From the NCBI GenBank assembly GCA_017307165.1, contig JAFKGK010000004.1, positions 186,001 through 250,000 of the forward strand: a DNA stretch of 64,000 nt, written 5' to 3'. Both the position numbers and the translations under genes were made by a program. The notes beneath the pieces were generated by a model. The model saw only the letters and a list, made by a program, of their open reading frames with translations, did not search any database and had not been told where the DNA came from. The stretch comes from Candidatus Melainabacteria bacterium (GTDB taxonomy: Bacteria; Cyanobacteriota; Vampirovibrionia; Obscuribacterales; Obscuribacteraceae). Numbering within the stretch: position 1 is the first letter of the stretch; the number at the start of each line of letters is the position of its first letter. This document shows positions 1-8,389 of this stretch, piece by piece.

Positions 1-636
1 TTGCTAATGTCCACTCCAGAAGACGATCCGTACTCTGTTTATGACGATCTGGTGCCTCAAGCAAATGAGAGCACGGAGAGCGCCGAGGGCGACGCACAGG
101 ACAATTTTGTCGAACACAAAGAGCCCAGCGAGTTGCTAATGTGTCTTATTTTGGCCTCAGCCTATCTCGGGCTGGCAAAATATTGCTGGAGTCCTCTTTA
201 TCTGACTGGAGACATCAAGCTCTTCGTCAATATTGAGGGCTTCTTTCTCGCCATAGCGGTCCTTTCCATCCTCGTCGGCCTGCGCCCCTACCTCACTCCC
301 TCCAGCTTGCAGCTAAGTCGATTTGGTATCAAGTATCGCGGACCATACTGGCCACAACGTAAGACAGTCAACTGGAATCAAGTCAAAAAAGTCTATCTGA
401 GCCCAGAGCTCATTATCGTGCTCTATCACCCTATCATTGGACGCAAAAGATTGTGGCCCTTGATCATACCGTCCATCTATCTTTCCGATCGCGAACGCCT
501 GGCCAAGGTATTTATCAAGTATTCGCCGATAAAGGCGGAGATCCTCTCCAGCCCGGCTCTGGTATCACGGGTGATTATGATCCTGCTCTTTTTAGCCATC
601 GTCATCTGGCTTCTGGAGATGCTGATTTTAGGCTAG
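1..636 (+). CDS. Membrane protein with PH-like domain, function unknown
   Basis: The frame is open from the window edge, so the true start may lie upstream; an ATG at position 7 is a good candidate. The N-terminal ~45 residues are acidic and polar. Hydrophobic segments lie at about residues 45-60, 78-94 and 190-209. Between the second and third segments is a basic, aromatic region (residues ~100-180) containing KTVNWNQVKKVYLS, which resembles the bacterial PH-like domains of small membrane proteins. It overlaps the convergent cytochrome gene by 4 bp. I do not recognise a named family; the PH-like assignment is inference from pattern only. Confidence 0.6.
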   Translation: MLMSTPEDDPYSVYDDLVPQANESTESAEGDAQDNFVEHKEPSELLMCLILASAYLGLAKYCWSPLYLTGDIKLFVNIEGFFLAIAVLSILVGLRPYLTPSSLQLSRFGIKYRGPYWPQRKTVNWNQVKKVYLSPELIIVLYHPIIGRKRLWPLIIPSIYLSDRERLAKVFIKYSPIKAEILSSPALVSRVIMILLFLAIVIWLLEMLILG

Positions 637-1040
637 TCAAATTTTAGATCGCGAAGATAATCGACCAGGTTGTCCAATTCTTGATCGTTGATCACCGAGG
701 GTGGTTGCGGAGGCATCATGTTTTTGCCTTTGCGGATGAAAGCCTTGAGAGCCTGGTCATCGGGAAAGTGCGTCGCTAATTGGTCCAGCGCAGGCCCCAT
801 GCCTTGCCGACCAGACGGATGGCAGGTATTGCAGCTCCTAAAAAAAATCTGCTCGCCGTTTAGATTGGTCGAGCCCTCCTGGGCCTTTTGTCTCTGAGCT
901 TTTTTGACTTCTGAGATACGCCGCATCTCTTCGGACATTACACATCCAGAAAGAGAAAAAGAGAGGCCGATCAAGACTAAGACGGCAATAATCTCTCGAA
1001 TGCAATTGACCCTTATCCACCTAAAAAAACCGTCAGTCAT
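633..1040 (-). CDS. Cytochrome c-type lipoprotein
   Basis: A single haem-binding CNTCH motif lies at residues 70-74, followed by GMGPALDQLA and a methionine-rich KNMMPPQP segment that can supply the axial Met, and a C-terminal helix ending DYLRDLKFD. This is the standard small class I cytochrome c layout. The ATG at 1040 gives a signal sequence ending in the lipobox LSGC at residues 30-33, so the protein is probably a membrane-anchored periplasmic electron carrier. The frame extends 23 codons further upstream, but that extension adds nothing typical of a signal peptide. No oxidase or haem-maturation gene is adjacent, so its partner is unknown. Confidence 0.82.
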   Translation of the reverse strand: MTDGFFRWIRVNCIREIIAVLVLIGLSFSLSGCVMSEEMRRISEVKKAQRQKAQEGSTNLNGEQIFFRSCNTCHPSGRQGMGPALDQLATHFPDDQALKAFIRKGKNMMPPQPPSVINDQELDNLVDYLRDLKFD

Positions 1041-1388
1041 GTAGATCTTTTTGTCCCCGATTGCCAGCCAGAACCCAGGCAGCCATAAGAGTTTACCGCA
1101 CTTTAACATCCCGCTTTATAACTGTTATCAATATGTGAAATAAAGACAGGCTCTATGTGCCGCGTTTAGGGTAACGCAAAAAAAAGCAAATGGGAAATAC
1201 GGTTAACACTGGGTTTACCTGACCATTGTAGAGTATCTAGAGAGACATAATAACTAAGTCTCTCGGGTCAAAAAAAGCGAAGAAAGAGGCATTCAAAGCC
1301 TATGCATTATATATCCAAGCTTTTAACCTGCTTCCTGGTCTGATCACAGCTCCCTCAGCTTCACAGCTACTAGATATGGCGTAAAAAA
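1041..1388. other. Intergenic region between divergent cytochrome and murA genes
   Basis: This roughly 350-bp gap separates two divergent genes and must hold both promoters, but I cannot name a convincing -35/-10 pair. An imperfect inverted repeat, GGTTAAC then GTTTACC, is centred near 1210. No RNA gene or terminator is visible. Confidence 0.4.
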
Positions 1389-2702
1389 ATGACACTACAT
1401 ACATCCAGACTCGATCCTCCAGCCAAACAAGGTCCTCAGGAAGCAGAACAACGCATCATCATCAGAGGCGGCAAACCTCTCTATGGCCAGGTACGTTGCT
1501 TTGGCGCAAAAAACTCAGTCCTCAAGATGATGGCCGCAGCCCTTCTCGCCAAGGACGTGACAATCCTCCGCAATGTCCCGGATTTGACCGACGTCCACAT
1601 GATGGCCGACATCCTGCGTCACCTCGGCGCAAAAGTAGAGGTCAAAAACAACGAAGTCCACATCGATGCCACCAATCTCACTGAGACCGAAGCACCCTAT
1701 GAGCTCGTTAGCCATCTGCGTGCGTCCTTTGTAGTCCTCGGACCTCTCCTCGCTCGCTGCCACGAAGCCAGAGTATCTCTCCCCGGCGGTTGCGCCATCG
1801 GCGAGAGACGTATCGATCTACACGAAAAGGGCCTCAAAGCCCTCGGTGCAGAGATCGGCATCGATCATGGCTATGTCCATGCCTCTTGCACCAAGCTCGT
1901 CGGCAGTCATATCCTGTTAGACAAGCCTTCTAATGGCGCTACCGAAAACATCATGCTTGCGGCTGCACTGGCCGAAGGCACCACGATCATCGAAAACGCC
2001 GCACAAGATCCTGAGATCGTCAATCTTGCTGACTGCGTAAACGCCCTCGGCGGCAAGGTCTCTGGAGCAGGCACTTATCAGATCGTCATTGAAGGCGTTC
2101 GCCCCGACGAGATGCATGGTGCCGTAATCGATACCATTCCCGACCGCGTCGAAGCAGGCACTTTCCTCTATGCAGCAATGGCTGCTGGTGGTGAGATCGC
2201 TATCGACGGCGTCAATGTGCACCATATCTATGCTGTGATCAGCAAGATCAATGAGATGGGCGCTGAGTGCTCGATGTATGCTCCTGACACGATCAAGATC
2301 AAGGTAAACGAAAGACTCAAAGCCACCGATATTACGACCGTGCCCTATCCTGGTTTCCCCACCGACCTCCAGGCACCTTTCATGGCTGTTCTGGCGAGCG
2401 CCGAAGGTACCTCGATAGTGACCGAGACCATCTACGAAAACCGCTTTATGCATGTAGGCGAATTGCGTAGAATGGGCGCTGATATCCAGCTCAAGGCCAA
2501 TTCGGCAATCGTCAAAGGCGTGCCCAAATTGATGGGTGCAGAGGTCAAGTCTTCTGATTTGCGCGCTGCCGCCGCCCTGATCATTGCCGGTCTTGGAGCC
2601 GAGGGCGTAACCGAAGTCACAGGTCTCCATCACCTGGATCGCGGCTATGACAAGCTCGAAGACAGACTCAAGAGCCTGGGCGCCGATATCTATCGTCGCT
2701 GA
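1389..2702 (+). CDS. murA: UDP-N-acetylglucosamine 1-carboxyvinyltransferase (MurA)
   Basis: MurA transfers enolpyruvate from PEP to UDP-GlcNAc, the first committed step of peptidoglycan synthesis, in the cytoplasm. The 437-residue length is normal for the family once an extra ~20-residue N-terminal tail is allowed for. KN at residues 41-42 matches the substrate-binding pair, and the loop LPGGCAIGERRIDLH places the catalytic, fosfomycin-target cysteine at C135. The late motif PYPGFPTDLQAPFMA is also typical. It sits 38 bp upstream of lysC on the same strand and may be cotranscribed. No strong Shine-Dalgarno precedes the ATG. Confidence 0.96.
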   Translation: MTLHTSRLDPPAKQGPQEAEQRIIIRGGKPLYGQVRCFGAKNSVLKMMAAALLAKDVTILRNVPDLTDVHMMADILRHLGAKVEVKNNEVHIDATNLTETEAPYELVSHLRASFVVLGPLLARCHEARVSLPGGCAIGERRIDLHEKGLKALGAEIGIDHGYVHASCTKLVGSHILLDKPSNGATENIMLAAALAEGTTIIENAAQDPEIVNLADCVNALGGKVSGAGTYQIVIEGVRPDEMHGAVIDTIPDRVEAGTFLYAAMAAGGEIAIDGVNVHHIYAVISKINEMGAECSMYAPDTIKIKVNERLKATDITTVPYPGFPTDLQAPFMAVLASAEGTSIVTETIYENRFMHVGELRRMGADIQLKANSAIVKGVPKLMGAEVKSSDLRAAAALIIAGLGAEGVTEVTGLHHLDRGYDKLEDRLKSLGADIYRR

Positions 2703-2740
2703 TCGCCTATCCGATTGAGTCTGTAAACCGAGAAACAAAA

Positions 2741-4123
2741 ATGATAGTAATGAAATTTGGCGGCACTTCGGTTGGCTCGAAAGAGCGATTCGAACAGGTC
2801 TTTCGCCTTATTTCACAAGCCAAGGACGAGTCGGGACCACCATTAGTGGTGGTCTCGGCCATGTCTGGCGTGACAAATGCTCTAATCGAGGCGGCCGATC
2901 TCGCGGTCAGGCGCAATCTAGATGGTGCGCTGGCCCAGATCGAAATGGTGCGTCAAAAGCATATAGATGCCGTACAAGGACTCTTGAGCAAAGACAAAGC
3001 CCAGGCTCTGCTTTCAGATCTGAGCTTGCACCTATCCGAGCTAGACTCTGTCTTACGCGGGATCAATTATCTGGGCGAATTGTCCAAGCGCTCCATAGAT
3101 GCAGTCTCGGCTATGGGTGAATTGCTTTCTTCGAGTGTGCTCGCCGAATATGCTCGCGAACGTGGACTAAAGACCAAATGGGTGGACGCACGTAAAGTGG
3201 TCCAGACGGACGACACATTTGGCAAGGCCAATCCTCAATGGCAAGAGATTGAGGCAAGAGCCAAAAGCGAAATCCTGCCTGCCATCAAAGACGGTAGCAT
3301 AGTCATCACCCAGGGCTTTATCGGCAGCACCGCAGAAGGTATCACCACCACTCTTGGTCGGGGCGGATCGGATTACAGTGCCTCCATCCTCGGCGTGGCT
3401 TGCGACGCACAACGCATCGAGATCTGGACTGACGTCGATGGCATGATGACAGCCGATCCCCGTATCGTACCGGCCGCACAGCTGATCACCGACGTCTCAT
3501 TTCAAGAAGCCTCCGAACTCGCTTATTTTGGCGCAAAAGTCCTCCACCCCCTCACCATCAAGCCTGCTGTCGAAAAGAACATCACCGTCAAGGTACTCAA
3601 TACCATGCGTCCTGACTCTCGGGGCACATCGATCCAGGCTGTCGTCAAAGAACCCGCGGCCTATGCCAAAAACGACCTGGCCAAAAGTATCTGCGCTATT
3701 GCAAGCAAAAAAGGCATCAGTGCTCTGTTCATTTCTTCGCCACGCATGCTCATGGCACATGGCTTCCTAGCAAAAGTGTTTTCTGTTTTTGACAAGCATC
3801 GCACCCCTATCGACCTCATCGCTACATCCGAGGTCTCCATTTCTCTCACTGTAGACAATATCGAAAACCTCGACTTGATCAGGCAAGATCTTGCCGAGCT
3901 TGGCGAAATAGAAGTAATGAGCGATACGGCTATAGTCACGGTGGTTGGTAGACAATTTAGAGAACGCAGCGGTATTGCTGGCGAAGTATTTACCGCGCTA
4001 AAAGACATCAATATCCTGGTCATCTCGGGTGGTGCCTCCGATATCAATATCAGCTTCCTTGTGCATGCAGTAGATGCGGACAGAGCGGTCAAACAACTGC
4101 ATGCTCATTTTTTTGGCAGCTAG
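2741..4123 (+). CDS. lysC: Aspartate kinase
   Basis: The enzyme phosphorylates L-aspartate to open the lysine, threonine, methionine and diaminopimelate pathway, so it also feeds peptidoglycan synthesis. The N-terminus MKFGGTSVGS is the family signature, and the ITQGFIGS and TTTLGRGGSDYSA motifs form the nucleotide and substrate site. Two C-terminal ACT domains (about residues 310-460) suggest feedback control by amino acids. The 460-residue length and the DARKVVQTDDTFGKANP insertion fit the longer LysC class (E. coli LysC-like) rather than the roughly 400-residue alpha/beta type. A second ATG lies three codons downstream. It follows murA closely. Confidence 0.95.
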   Translation: MIVMKFGGTSVGSKERFEQVFRLISQAKDESGPPLVVVSAMSGVTNALIEAADLAVRRNLDGALAQIEMVRQKHIDAVQGLLSKDKAQALLSDLSLHLSELDSVLRGINYLGELSKRSIDAVSAMGELLSSSVLAEYARERGLKTKWVDARKVVQTDDTFGKANPQWQEIEARAKSEILPAIKDGSIVITQGFIGSTAEGITTTLGRGGSDYSASILGVACDAQRIEIWTDVDGMMTADPRIVPAAQLITDVSFQEASELAYFGAKVLHPLTIKPAVEKNITVKVLNTMRPDSRGTSIQAVVKEPAAYAKNDLAKSICAIASKKGISALFISSPRMLMAHGFLAKVFSVFDKHRTPIDLIATSEVSISLTVDNIENLDLIRQDLAELGEIEVMSDTAIVTVVGRQFRERSGIAGEVFTALKDINILVISGGASDINISFLVHAVDADRAVKQLHAHFFGS

Positions 4124-4133
4124 CTTAGACTCC

Positions 4134-5168
4134 ATGCATTCTACCCAAGCGAAAAAAATAGATCTGCGTAGCGATACGGTGACACAGCCTACTCAAGCAA
4201 TGCGTAAGGCCATGGCACAAGCAAATGTCGGTGATGATGTTTTTGGCGAAGATCCTACCATCAATCGCTTGCAAGAACGGTGCGCCGAATTGACAGGCAA
4301 GGACGCAGCACTCTTTGTCGCCTCAGGGACGATGGGCAATCTCATATCCGTGCTTGCTCACTGTCAGCGCTCGGACGAGGTGATCTTAGGCAACCGCGCG
4401 CACATCGCTATCTGGGAACAAGCAGGTGTTTCAGCTTTTGGTGGCGTCAGTCTTCGCACCATCAGTAATGGCATTGACGGTACTCTCGCCTTGCCTGACA
4501 TACAAAGCGCGATCAACGAAAACGATCAGCATAGAGCCAGGACTGCTTTAATAGCGCTCGAAAACACGTTTATGGGCAAGCCTCTCTCAATCGCCTATAT
4601 GGCTAGTGTGAGGGAGCTGGCGCTGGCCAACAATCTCGCCGTACACCTGGATGGAGCACGGATATTTAACGCAGCACTCGCCCTCGGCACAGATGTGATG
4701 CAATTGGCCGCTCAAGCGGACTCGATACAATTTTGTTTTAGCAAGGGTCTTAGGGCTCCAGCCGGATCGATAGTAGCAGGGTCGCATGCCTTTATCGCTA
4801 AGGCAAGGAGGCTGCGCAAGGCACTTGGAGGCGGCATGAGACAAGCCGGCATATTGGCCGCAGCTTGCCTGGAAGCCCTCGACTCCTCCATCGATCGCCT
4901 CATTGAGGACCATCAAAACGCCGAGCACTTTGCTCTGGGTTTGGCAGCCATTGCTGATTTGGATGTAACACCCGAATCACAAAGAACCAATATGGTCTTT
5001 TTCAAGAGCAAGTCTCTCGATAGCCGCGAATTGGCCAGACAGCTCAGTGAAGCAGGTATTCTCGTCACACAGGATGCATTCATGGGCATCAGAGCAGTCG
5101 TGCACGCAGATCTCTGCCGAGACGACATAGACGAGGCCTTGCAGCGCATTTACTCAATCTTGACCTAG
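4134..5168 (+). CDS. ltaE: Low-specificity L-threonine aldolase
   Basis: This PLP enzyme of fold type I cleaves L-threonine/allo-threonine to glycine and acetaldehyde. Recognisable motifs are IDLRSDTVTQPTQAMR at the N-terminus, NVGDDVFGEDPT, HLDGARIFNAA and the PLP-lysine motif SKGLRAPAGS with K204. I place the start at the ATG at 4134, 10 bp after the lysC stop, which leaves a 344-residue protein of normal length; an upstream in-frame ATG at 4074 would overlap lysC. Position behind lysC fits an aspartate-family amino-acid cluster. Activity on other beta-hydroxy amino acids is possible. Confidence 0.9.
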   Translation: MHSTQAKKIDLRSDTVTQPTQAMRKAMAQANVGDDVFGEDPTINRLQERCAELTGKDAALFVASGTMGNLISVLAHCQRSDEVILGNRAHIAIWEQAGVSAFGGVSLRTISNGIDGTLALPDIQSAINENDQHRARTALIALENTFMGKPLSIAYMASVRELALANNLAVHLDGARIFNAALALGTDVMQLAAQADSIQFCFSKGLRAPAGSIVAGSHAFIAKARRLRKALGGGMRQAGILAAACLEALDSSIDRLIEDHQNAEHFALGLAAIADLDVTPESQRTNMVFFKSKSLDSRELARQLSEAGILVTQDAFMGIRAVVHADLCRDDIDEALQRIYSILT

Positions 5169-5247
5169 TAAAAAGTAAACAACAATAAAGAAAGTATTTA
5201 GCAACTGTCGGCAAAACACGGCTGCCAGTGGTAGTATCAGTATGTTC

Positions 5248-5281
5248 AATACCAGTAGAAATACCACCCAATACTGGTATT
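5248..5281. promoter_or_regulatory. Perfect 10-bp inverted repeat, operator candidate for the downstream regulator
   Basis: AATACCAGTA (5248-5257) and its exact complement TACTGGTATT (5272-5281) are separated by 14 bp. Arm centres are 24 bp apart, and further ATACCA/GATACC half-site-like copies lie between and just after the arms. The element sits 27 bp before the start of the MmyB-like regulator. Confidence 0.55.
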
Positions 5282-5308
5282 TTTGATACCTATTTAAGAG
5301 GTCACCCG

Positions 5309-6163
5309 ATGAGCGAAGTCGATCGGTTGAAAGAACTTGCTGATTTTCTCAAGGCACGTCGCGCCATCGTCAATCCGACGCAGATTGGGCTGACAAAGGG
5401 TAAAAGGCGCAAAGTAGCAGGCCTCAGACGCGAAGAAGTCGCAGAAATGGCAGGCATTAGCGTCACCTGGTACACCTGGCTCGAGCAGGCCCGACCTGTA
5501 AATGTATCTGTCCGAACCGCAGAAGCAATCAGCGAAGCCCTGCGATTGAGAGAAGACGAGCGTGCCTATCTTTTTGACCTTTGCAAACTTGCAGCACCAG
5601 AAAAGCACGAAGAAGTCGACGACAATCTAGCCGACTTGCAAGCTATGGTCGATGCTTTTGGTGACATGCCAGCCTACCTGCTCAATGCTCGCTGGGATGT
5701 GCTCTACTGGAACAAGACGGCTGGCGCCCTCTTCAATTTTGACCAGCATGGACCTAAGGTCAACCTGGTCAAACTGCTTTTGCTCGATGACTACATGCAT
5801 ACTCTCTCCATCAACTGGCAGGCAGACGCACAATCGATGCTCGCTCACTTTCGCACCGATTACACTCGCAACCTTTCTCACGTCCATGACTTTGAAGAGC
5901 TGATTGCCGAGCTCGACGAAAAAAGTCCGGAGTTTCGCCAATGGTGGCCGATGCACCAGGTCTTGAGACGTTCTGGCTGGCTCAAGGAGATGAAGCATCC
6001 CGATCCAGAGATCGGTTCGCTAAAATTGCGCTCTATGGTATTGGAGAGGTCCAATCTGCCATACCCGCGCCTGGTCGCCTACAATCCAGTCGATGCGAGA
6101 GATTGGCAAGCAAAAGTACCTCTTTTACTCGCAGCAGCAAAAGTTTTTGATCCTGTAAGCTGA
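5309..6163 (+). CDS. XRE-family transcriptional regulator with MmyB-like ligand-binding domain
   Basis: Residues ~1-80 form a helix-turn-helix domain (KRRKVAGLRREEVAEMAGIS, then VTWYTWLEQAR), the hallmark of the MmyB-like family, and residues ~105-270 match its PAS-like ligand domain (AYLLNARWDVLYWNKTAGALF). Members of this family in actinobacteria and proteobacteria control fatty-acid or redox-linked genes and can bind lipids. The ATG at 5309 is preferred over an upstream frame extension because AAGAGG lies 8 nt before it. A perfect inverted repeat upstream suggests autoregulation. The target genes and ligand cannot be read from the window. Confidence 0.88.
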   Translation: MSEVDRLKELADFLKARRAIVNPTQIGLTKGKRRKVAGLRREEVAEMAGISVTWYTWLEQARPVNVSVRTAEAISEALRLREDERAYLFDLCKLAAPEKHEEVDDNLADLQAMVDAFGDMPAYLLNARWDVLYWNKTAGALFNFDQHGPKVNLVKLLLLDDYMHTLSINWQADAQSMLAHFRTDYTRNLSHVHDFEELIAELDEKSPEFRQWWPMHQVLRRSGWLKEMKHPDPEIGSLKLRSMVLERSNLPYPRLVAYNPVDARDWQAKVPLLLAAAKVFDPVS

Positions 6164-6174
6164 GCCTGCTTGCC

Positions 6175-8289
6175 TCAAACCGCCTCAAACTCGCCTGTGC
6201 CTGTCTCTGTCTCGATTTGAGAAAGCATGGCCAGTGATTCTTGGTACATGGCTTCGGCTTCTTGATTTAGCTGCAGACGGCGCAATACCTTGGCCAGATC
6301 TGAAAGAGTCTGAGCTAATTCGGGCTCAGAAACAGCATGCTCGCGCCTGAGGGTCAAAGCCCTGCGCAATAGGGGTTCGGCCTCTCTTGCCTTATCTTGT
6401 CTAAAATAGATTGTGGCAAGAGATGAGAGCGCATCCGCTACTCGGCGTGGATCGGCTGAGGGTGAATTCTCCAACAATTTGAGCGCGCGGCGCATAAATG
6501 GCTCGGCCTGAGCAAAGTGTTCTTGGGCGATCAAGACACCAGCAAGATTGTTGAGATCAGTAAACAAAGCGCTGTCCTGAGGACCGATCTGATTTAGTCG
6601 ATGCACTAGTATGCGCTCGTAAATCACCTGCGCCTGGGGATAATCTCCCCTGACAAAATAACTATGCGCCAGACGCTCAAAGACGCTTTGCAAAGCATCA
6701 GGTGGCTGTTGAGAAGGATCAAAGTTGGCAAGCAAGGCCGAGTCGGATTCTTTTTGACCTTTGAGAATGGCTGCGAGTCTGGTCGCCCTCGCGTCTTCGG
6801 GCTGGATAGTTTCGCTATGCTTGATTTGTTTACCTGGAGCCGCAGGACTATCCTGAGTCAGCCCAGCACCTGAGATATCCACGCCAGCATCGGCCTCGGG
6901 TATAGCCGCTATTTGTTCGGCGACAGGAGCGAAGGCGGACTGAACGGGCACCGCATCCGATACCGCAGCCTTAGTATCTGGTGCTGGCTGCGGCTCTCCA
7001 GATAATCGCAAGCCCTTGTCTTTAGACCAGCCCAACTCTTTAAGAGCATCGTCGAGCTTCATCGGACCGTCAGGATTGTGATGCAAGCAATAGTCCAGAG
7101 TAACCACGGCATCATCCGGGGTGAGATGCCCGCGGGACAATAGCTGATGGCAACGCAGCGTTGCTTGCAGAGTCGGCACGTCCATGTGCCCGGTCAAGAC
7201 TAAGACCTTGCCAATGATTGCCGAGCTCTTTGATTTGATATCAAAAGCATCTTCTAGTTCGTCTTCGTCAAGGACACGTGCAAGAGTCAAAAGCCGTTCG
7301 TATGTGATCTCCTTTTCGCTGCCTTCTTCTTCGGCCTTCATCTCAGCGACGGCATCATCTAAAGAAATGGCCGAACTATGTACCCGTGCGAGTAGCTCGC
7401 TAGCCTTGACCGGCTCTAGATTGTCCTTGTCTACCATTTTTTGGATGGCCAGAGCAGCATCAAGGATAGGCTCCGATACCAGCTTTTGAGTCAACAAGAC
7501 CTTGCCCATGGGCTGGTGATTGACCAGTCCCCACTCCAGGGCATTCATCACATCTGTTTCTGTAAGAACGCCGGCCATGACCATCAATTCGCCGAGTCTC
7601 AAGCCCCGCTTACGCGGTCCATCCTTGAGTCTTTGCATGGCTAGAGCATCGGCTCTCTCACCATCATCACTTTGAGTCGATGCGCTAGCTTGCTTATCAT
7701 TTTGAGCAGGATCAGCACCCACACTAGCCTGAGGCTCAAGGCCAGCAGCCTTGCGCAGGGCAGCGATGGCTTCTTCGCGAGTGATCATTTCATCTCGCAC
7801 CCTAACCTGCAGATCAAGAGCAAAAGTCAAAATCTCATTGGTAAGAGTCTGATGCAAGACGAGCATACGTCCTAGAGGCAGGCCGGTGCTATTACTCTGT
7901 TCTACCGCGCGTGCCAGGACCTCGTAGGTGACCAGACCAGACTCTATCAACAACTCGCCCAATTTGGAGGTCTGCGATTTTTTTGGACTGGCATACTCAT
8001 TGAGTATGTCTTTAAAAGACGAGCTGACCTTGTAGGCGATTTTGAGACAGCGCAAAGCCTCATTAAAATCGACTGTCTTGTCGCGGAGCATCGATTGCGC
8101 ATCAAGAGCCGACTGCAGGTCCCTTGGGGCAATCACGCCATTCATCACGAGAGCTTGTCCCAGTTGGATGCCCTTTTGCCTCGAATTGCGCACGGCCTCG
8201 CCCAGCTGAGCCTGCGTGAGTATGCCTGCCTGAACGAGCAAATCGCCAAGTCGAGAACTATTGATAGAACGTCGTAGTAATGAAGACAA
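6175..8289 (-). CDS. Tandem MshEN-like repeat protein with C-terminal TPRs
   Basis: The first ~430 residues hold four repeats of the pattern LGELL..AG.LT...L..A......PLG..L...G.I....L..AL..Q, at roughly residues 14-75, 110-185, 230-310 and 325-410. This is the layout of the T2SS GspE N-terminal (MshEN) module, which in MshE binds cyclic-di-GMP. No GspE ATPase follows; instead an acidic, alanine/proline-rich linker leads to TPR repeats at about 545-690. There is no signal peptide, so it is probably cytoplasmic. A paralogue without TPRs lies at 30625-32160. A scaffold or second-messenger adaptor role is inference. Confidence 0.7.
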   Translation of the reverse strand: MSSLLRRSINSSRLGDLLVQAGILTQAQLGEAVRNSRQKGIQLGQALVMNGVIAPRDLQSALDAQSMLRDKTVDFNEALRCLKIAYKVSSSFKDILNEYASPKKSQTSKLGELLIESGLVTYEVLARAVEQSNSTGLPLGRMLVLHQTLTNEILTFALDLQVRVRDEMITREEAIAALRKAAGLEPQASVGADPAQNDKQASASTQSDDGERADALAMQRLKDGPRKRGLRLGELMVMAGVLTETDVMNALEWGLVNHQPMGKVLLTQKLVSEPILDAALAIQKMVDKDNLEPVKASELLARVHSSAISLDDAVAEMKAEEEGSEKEITYERLLTLARVLDEDELEDAFDIKSKSSAIIGKVLVLTGHMDVPTLQATLRCHQLLSRGHLTPDDAVVTLDYCLHHNPDGPMKLDDALKELGWSKDKGLRLSGEPQPAPDTKAAVSDAVPVQSAFAPVAEQIAAIPEADAGVDISGAGLTQDSPAAPGKQIKHSETIQPEDARATRLAAILKGQKESDSALLANFDPSQQPPDALQSVFERLAHSYFVRGDYPQAQVIYERILVHRLNQIGPQDSALFTDLNNLAGVLIAQEHFAQAEPFMRRALKLLENSPSADPRRVADALSSLATIYFRQDKAREAEPLLRRALTLRREHAVSEPELAQTLSDLAKVLRRLQLNQEAEAMYQESLAMLSQIETETGTGEFEAV

Positions 8290-8314
8290 TAGTTATACCG
8301 TGGCAAAATCAAAC

Positions 8315-8380
8315 TTACTAACTAGAATAGCACACGCCCCGAACGCGAAAGACCGAGTAAATAGCTAGTTCTAGTAGTAA
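8315..8380. promoter_or_regulatory. Long-spaced inverted repeat in a divergent promoter region
   Basis: TTACTAACTAGAA (8315-8327) and TTCTAGTAGTAA (8369-8380) are inverted copies that differ by one inserted base, about 41 bp apart. They lie between the MshEN-TPR gene and the beta-lactamase gene, which are transcribed divergently, so a shared operator is possible. No cognate regulator is adjacent. Confidence 0.35.
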
Positions 8381-8389
8381 AATGCCACC

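Noticed and set aside
1917..2738. A 273-codon open frame antisense to murA
   Set aside because: It lies wholly over a well-conserved murA in the opposite strand, has no recognisable motifs and no ribosome binding site; it is a composition shadow.
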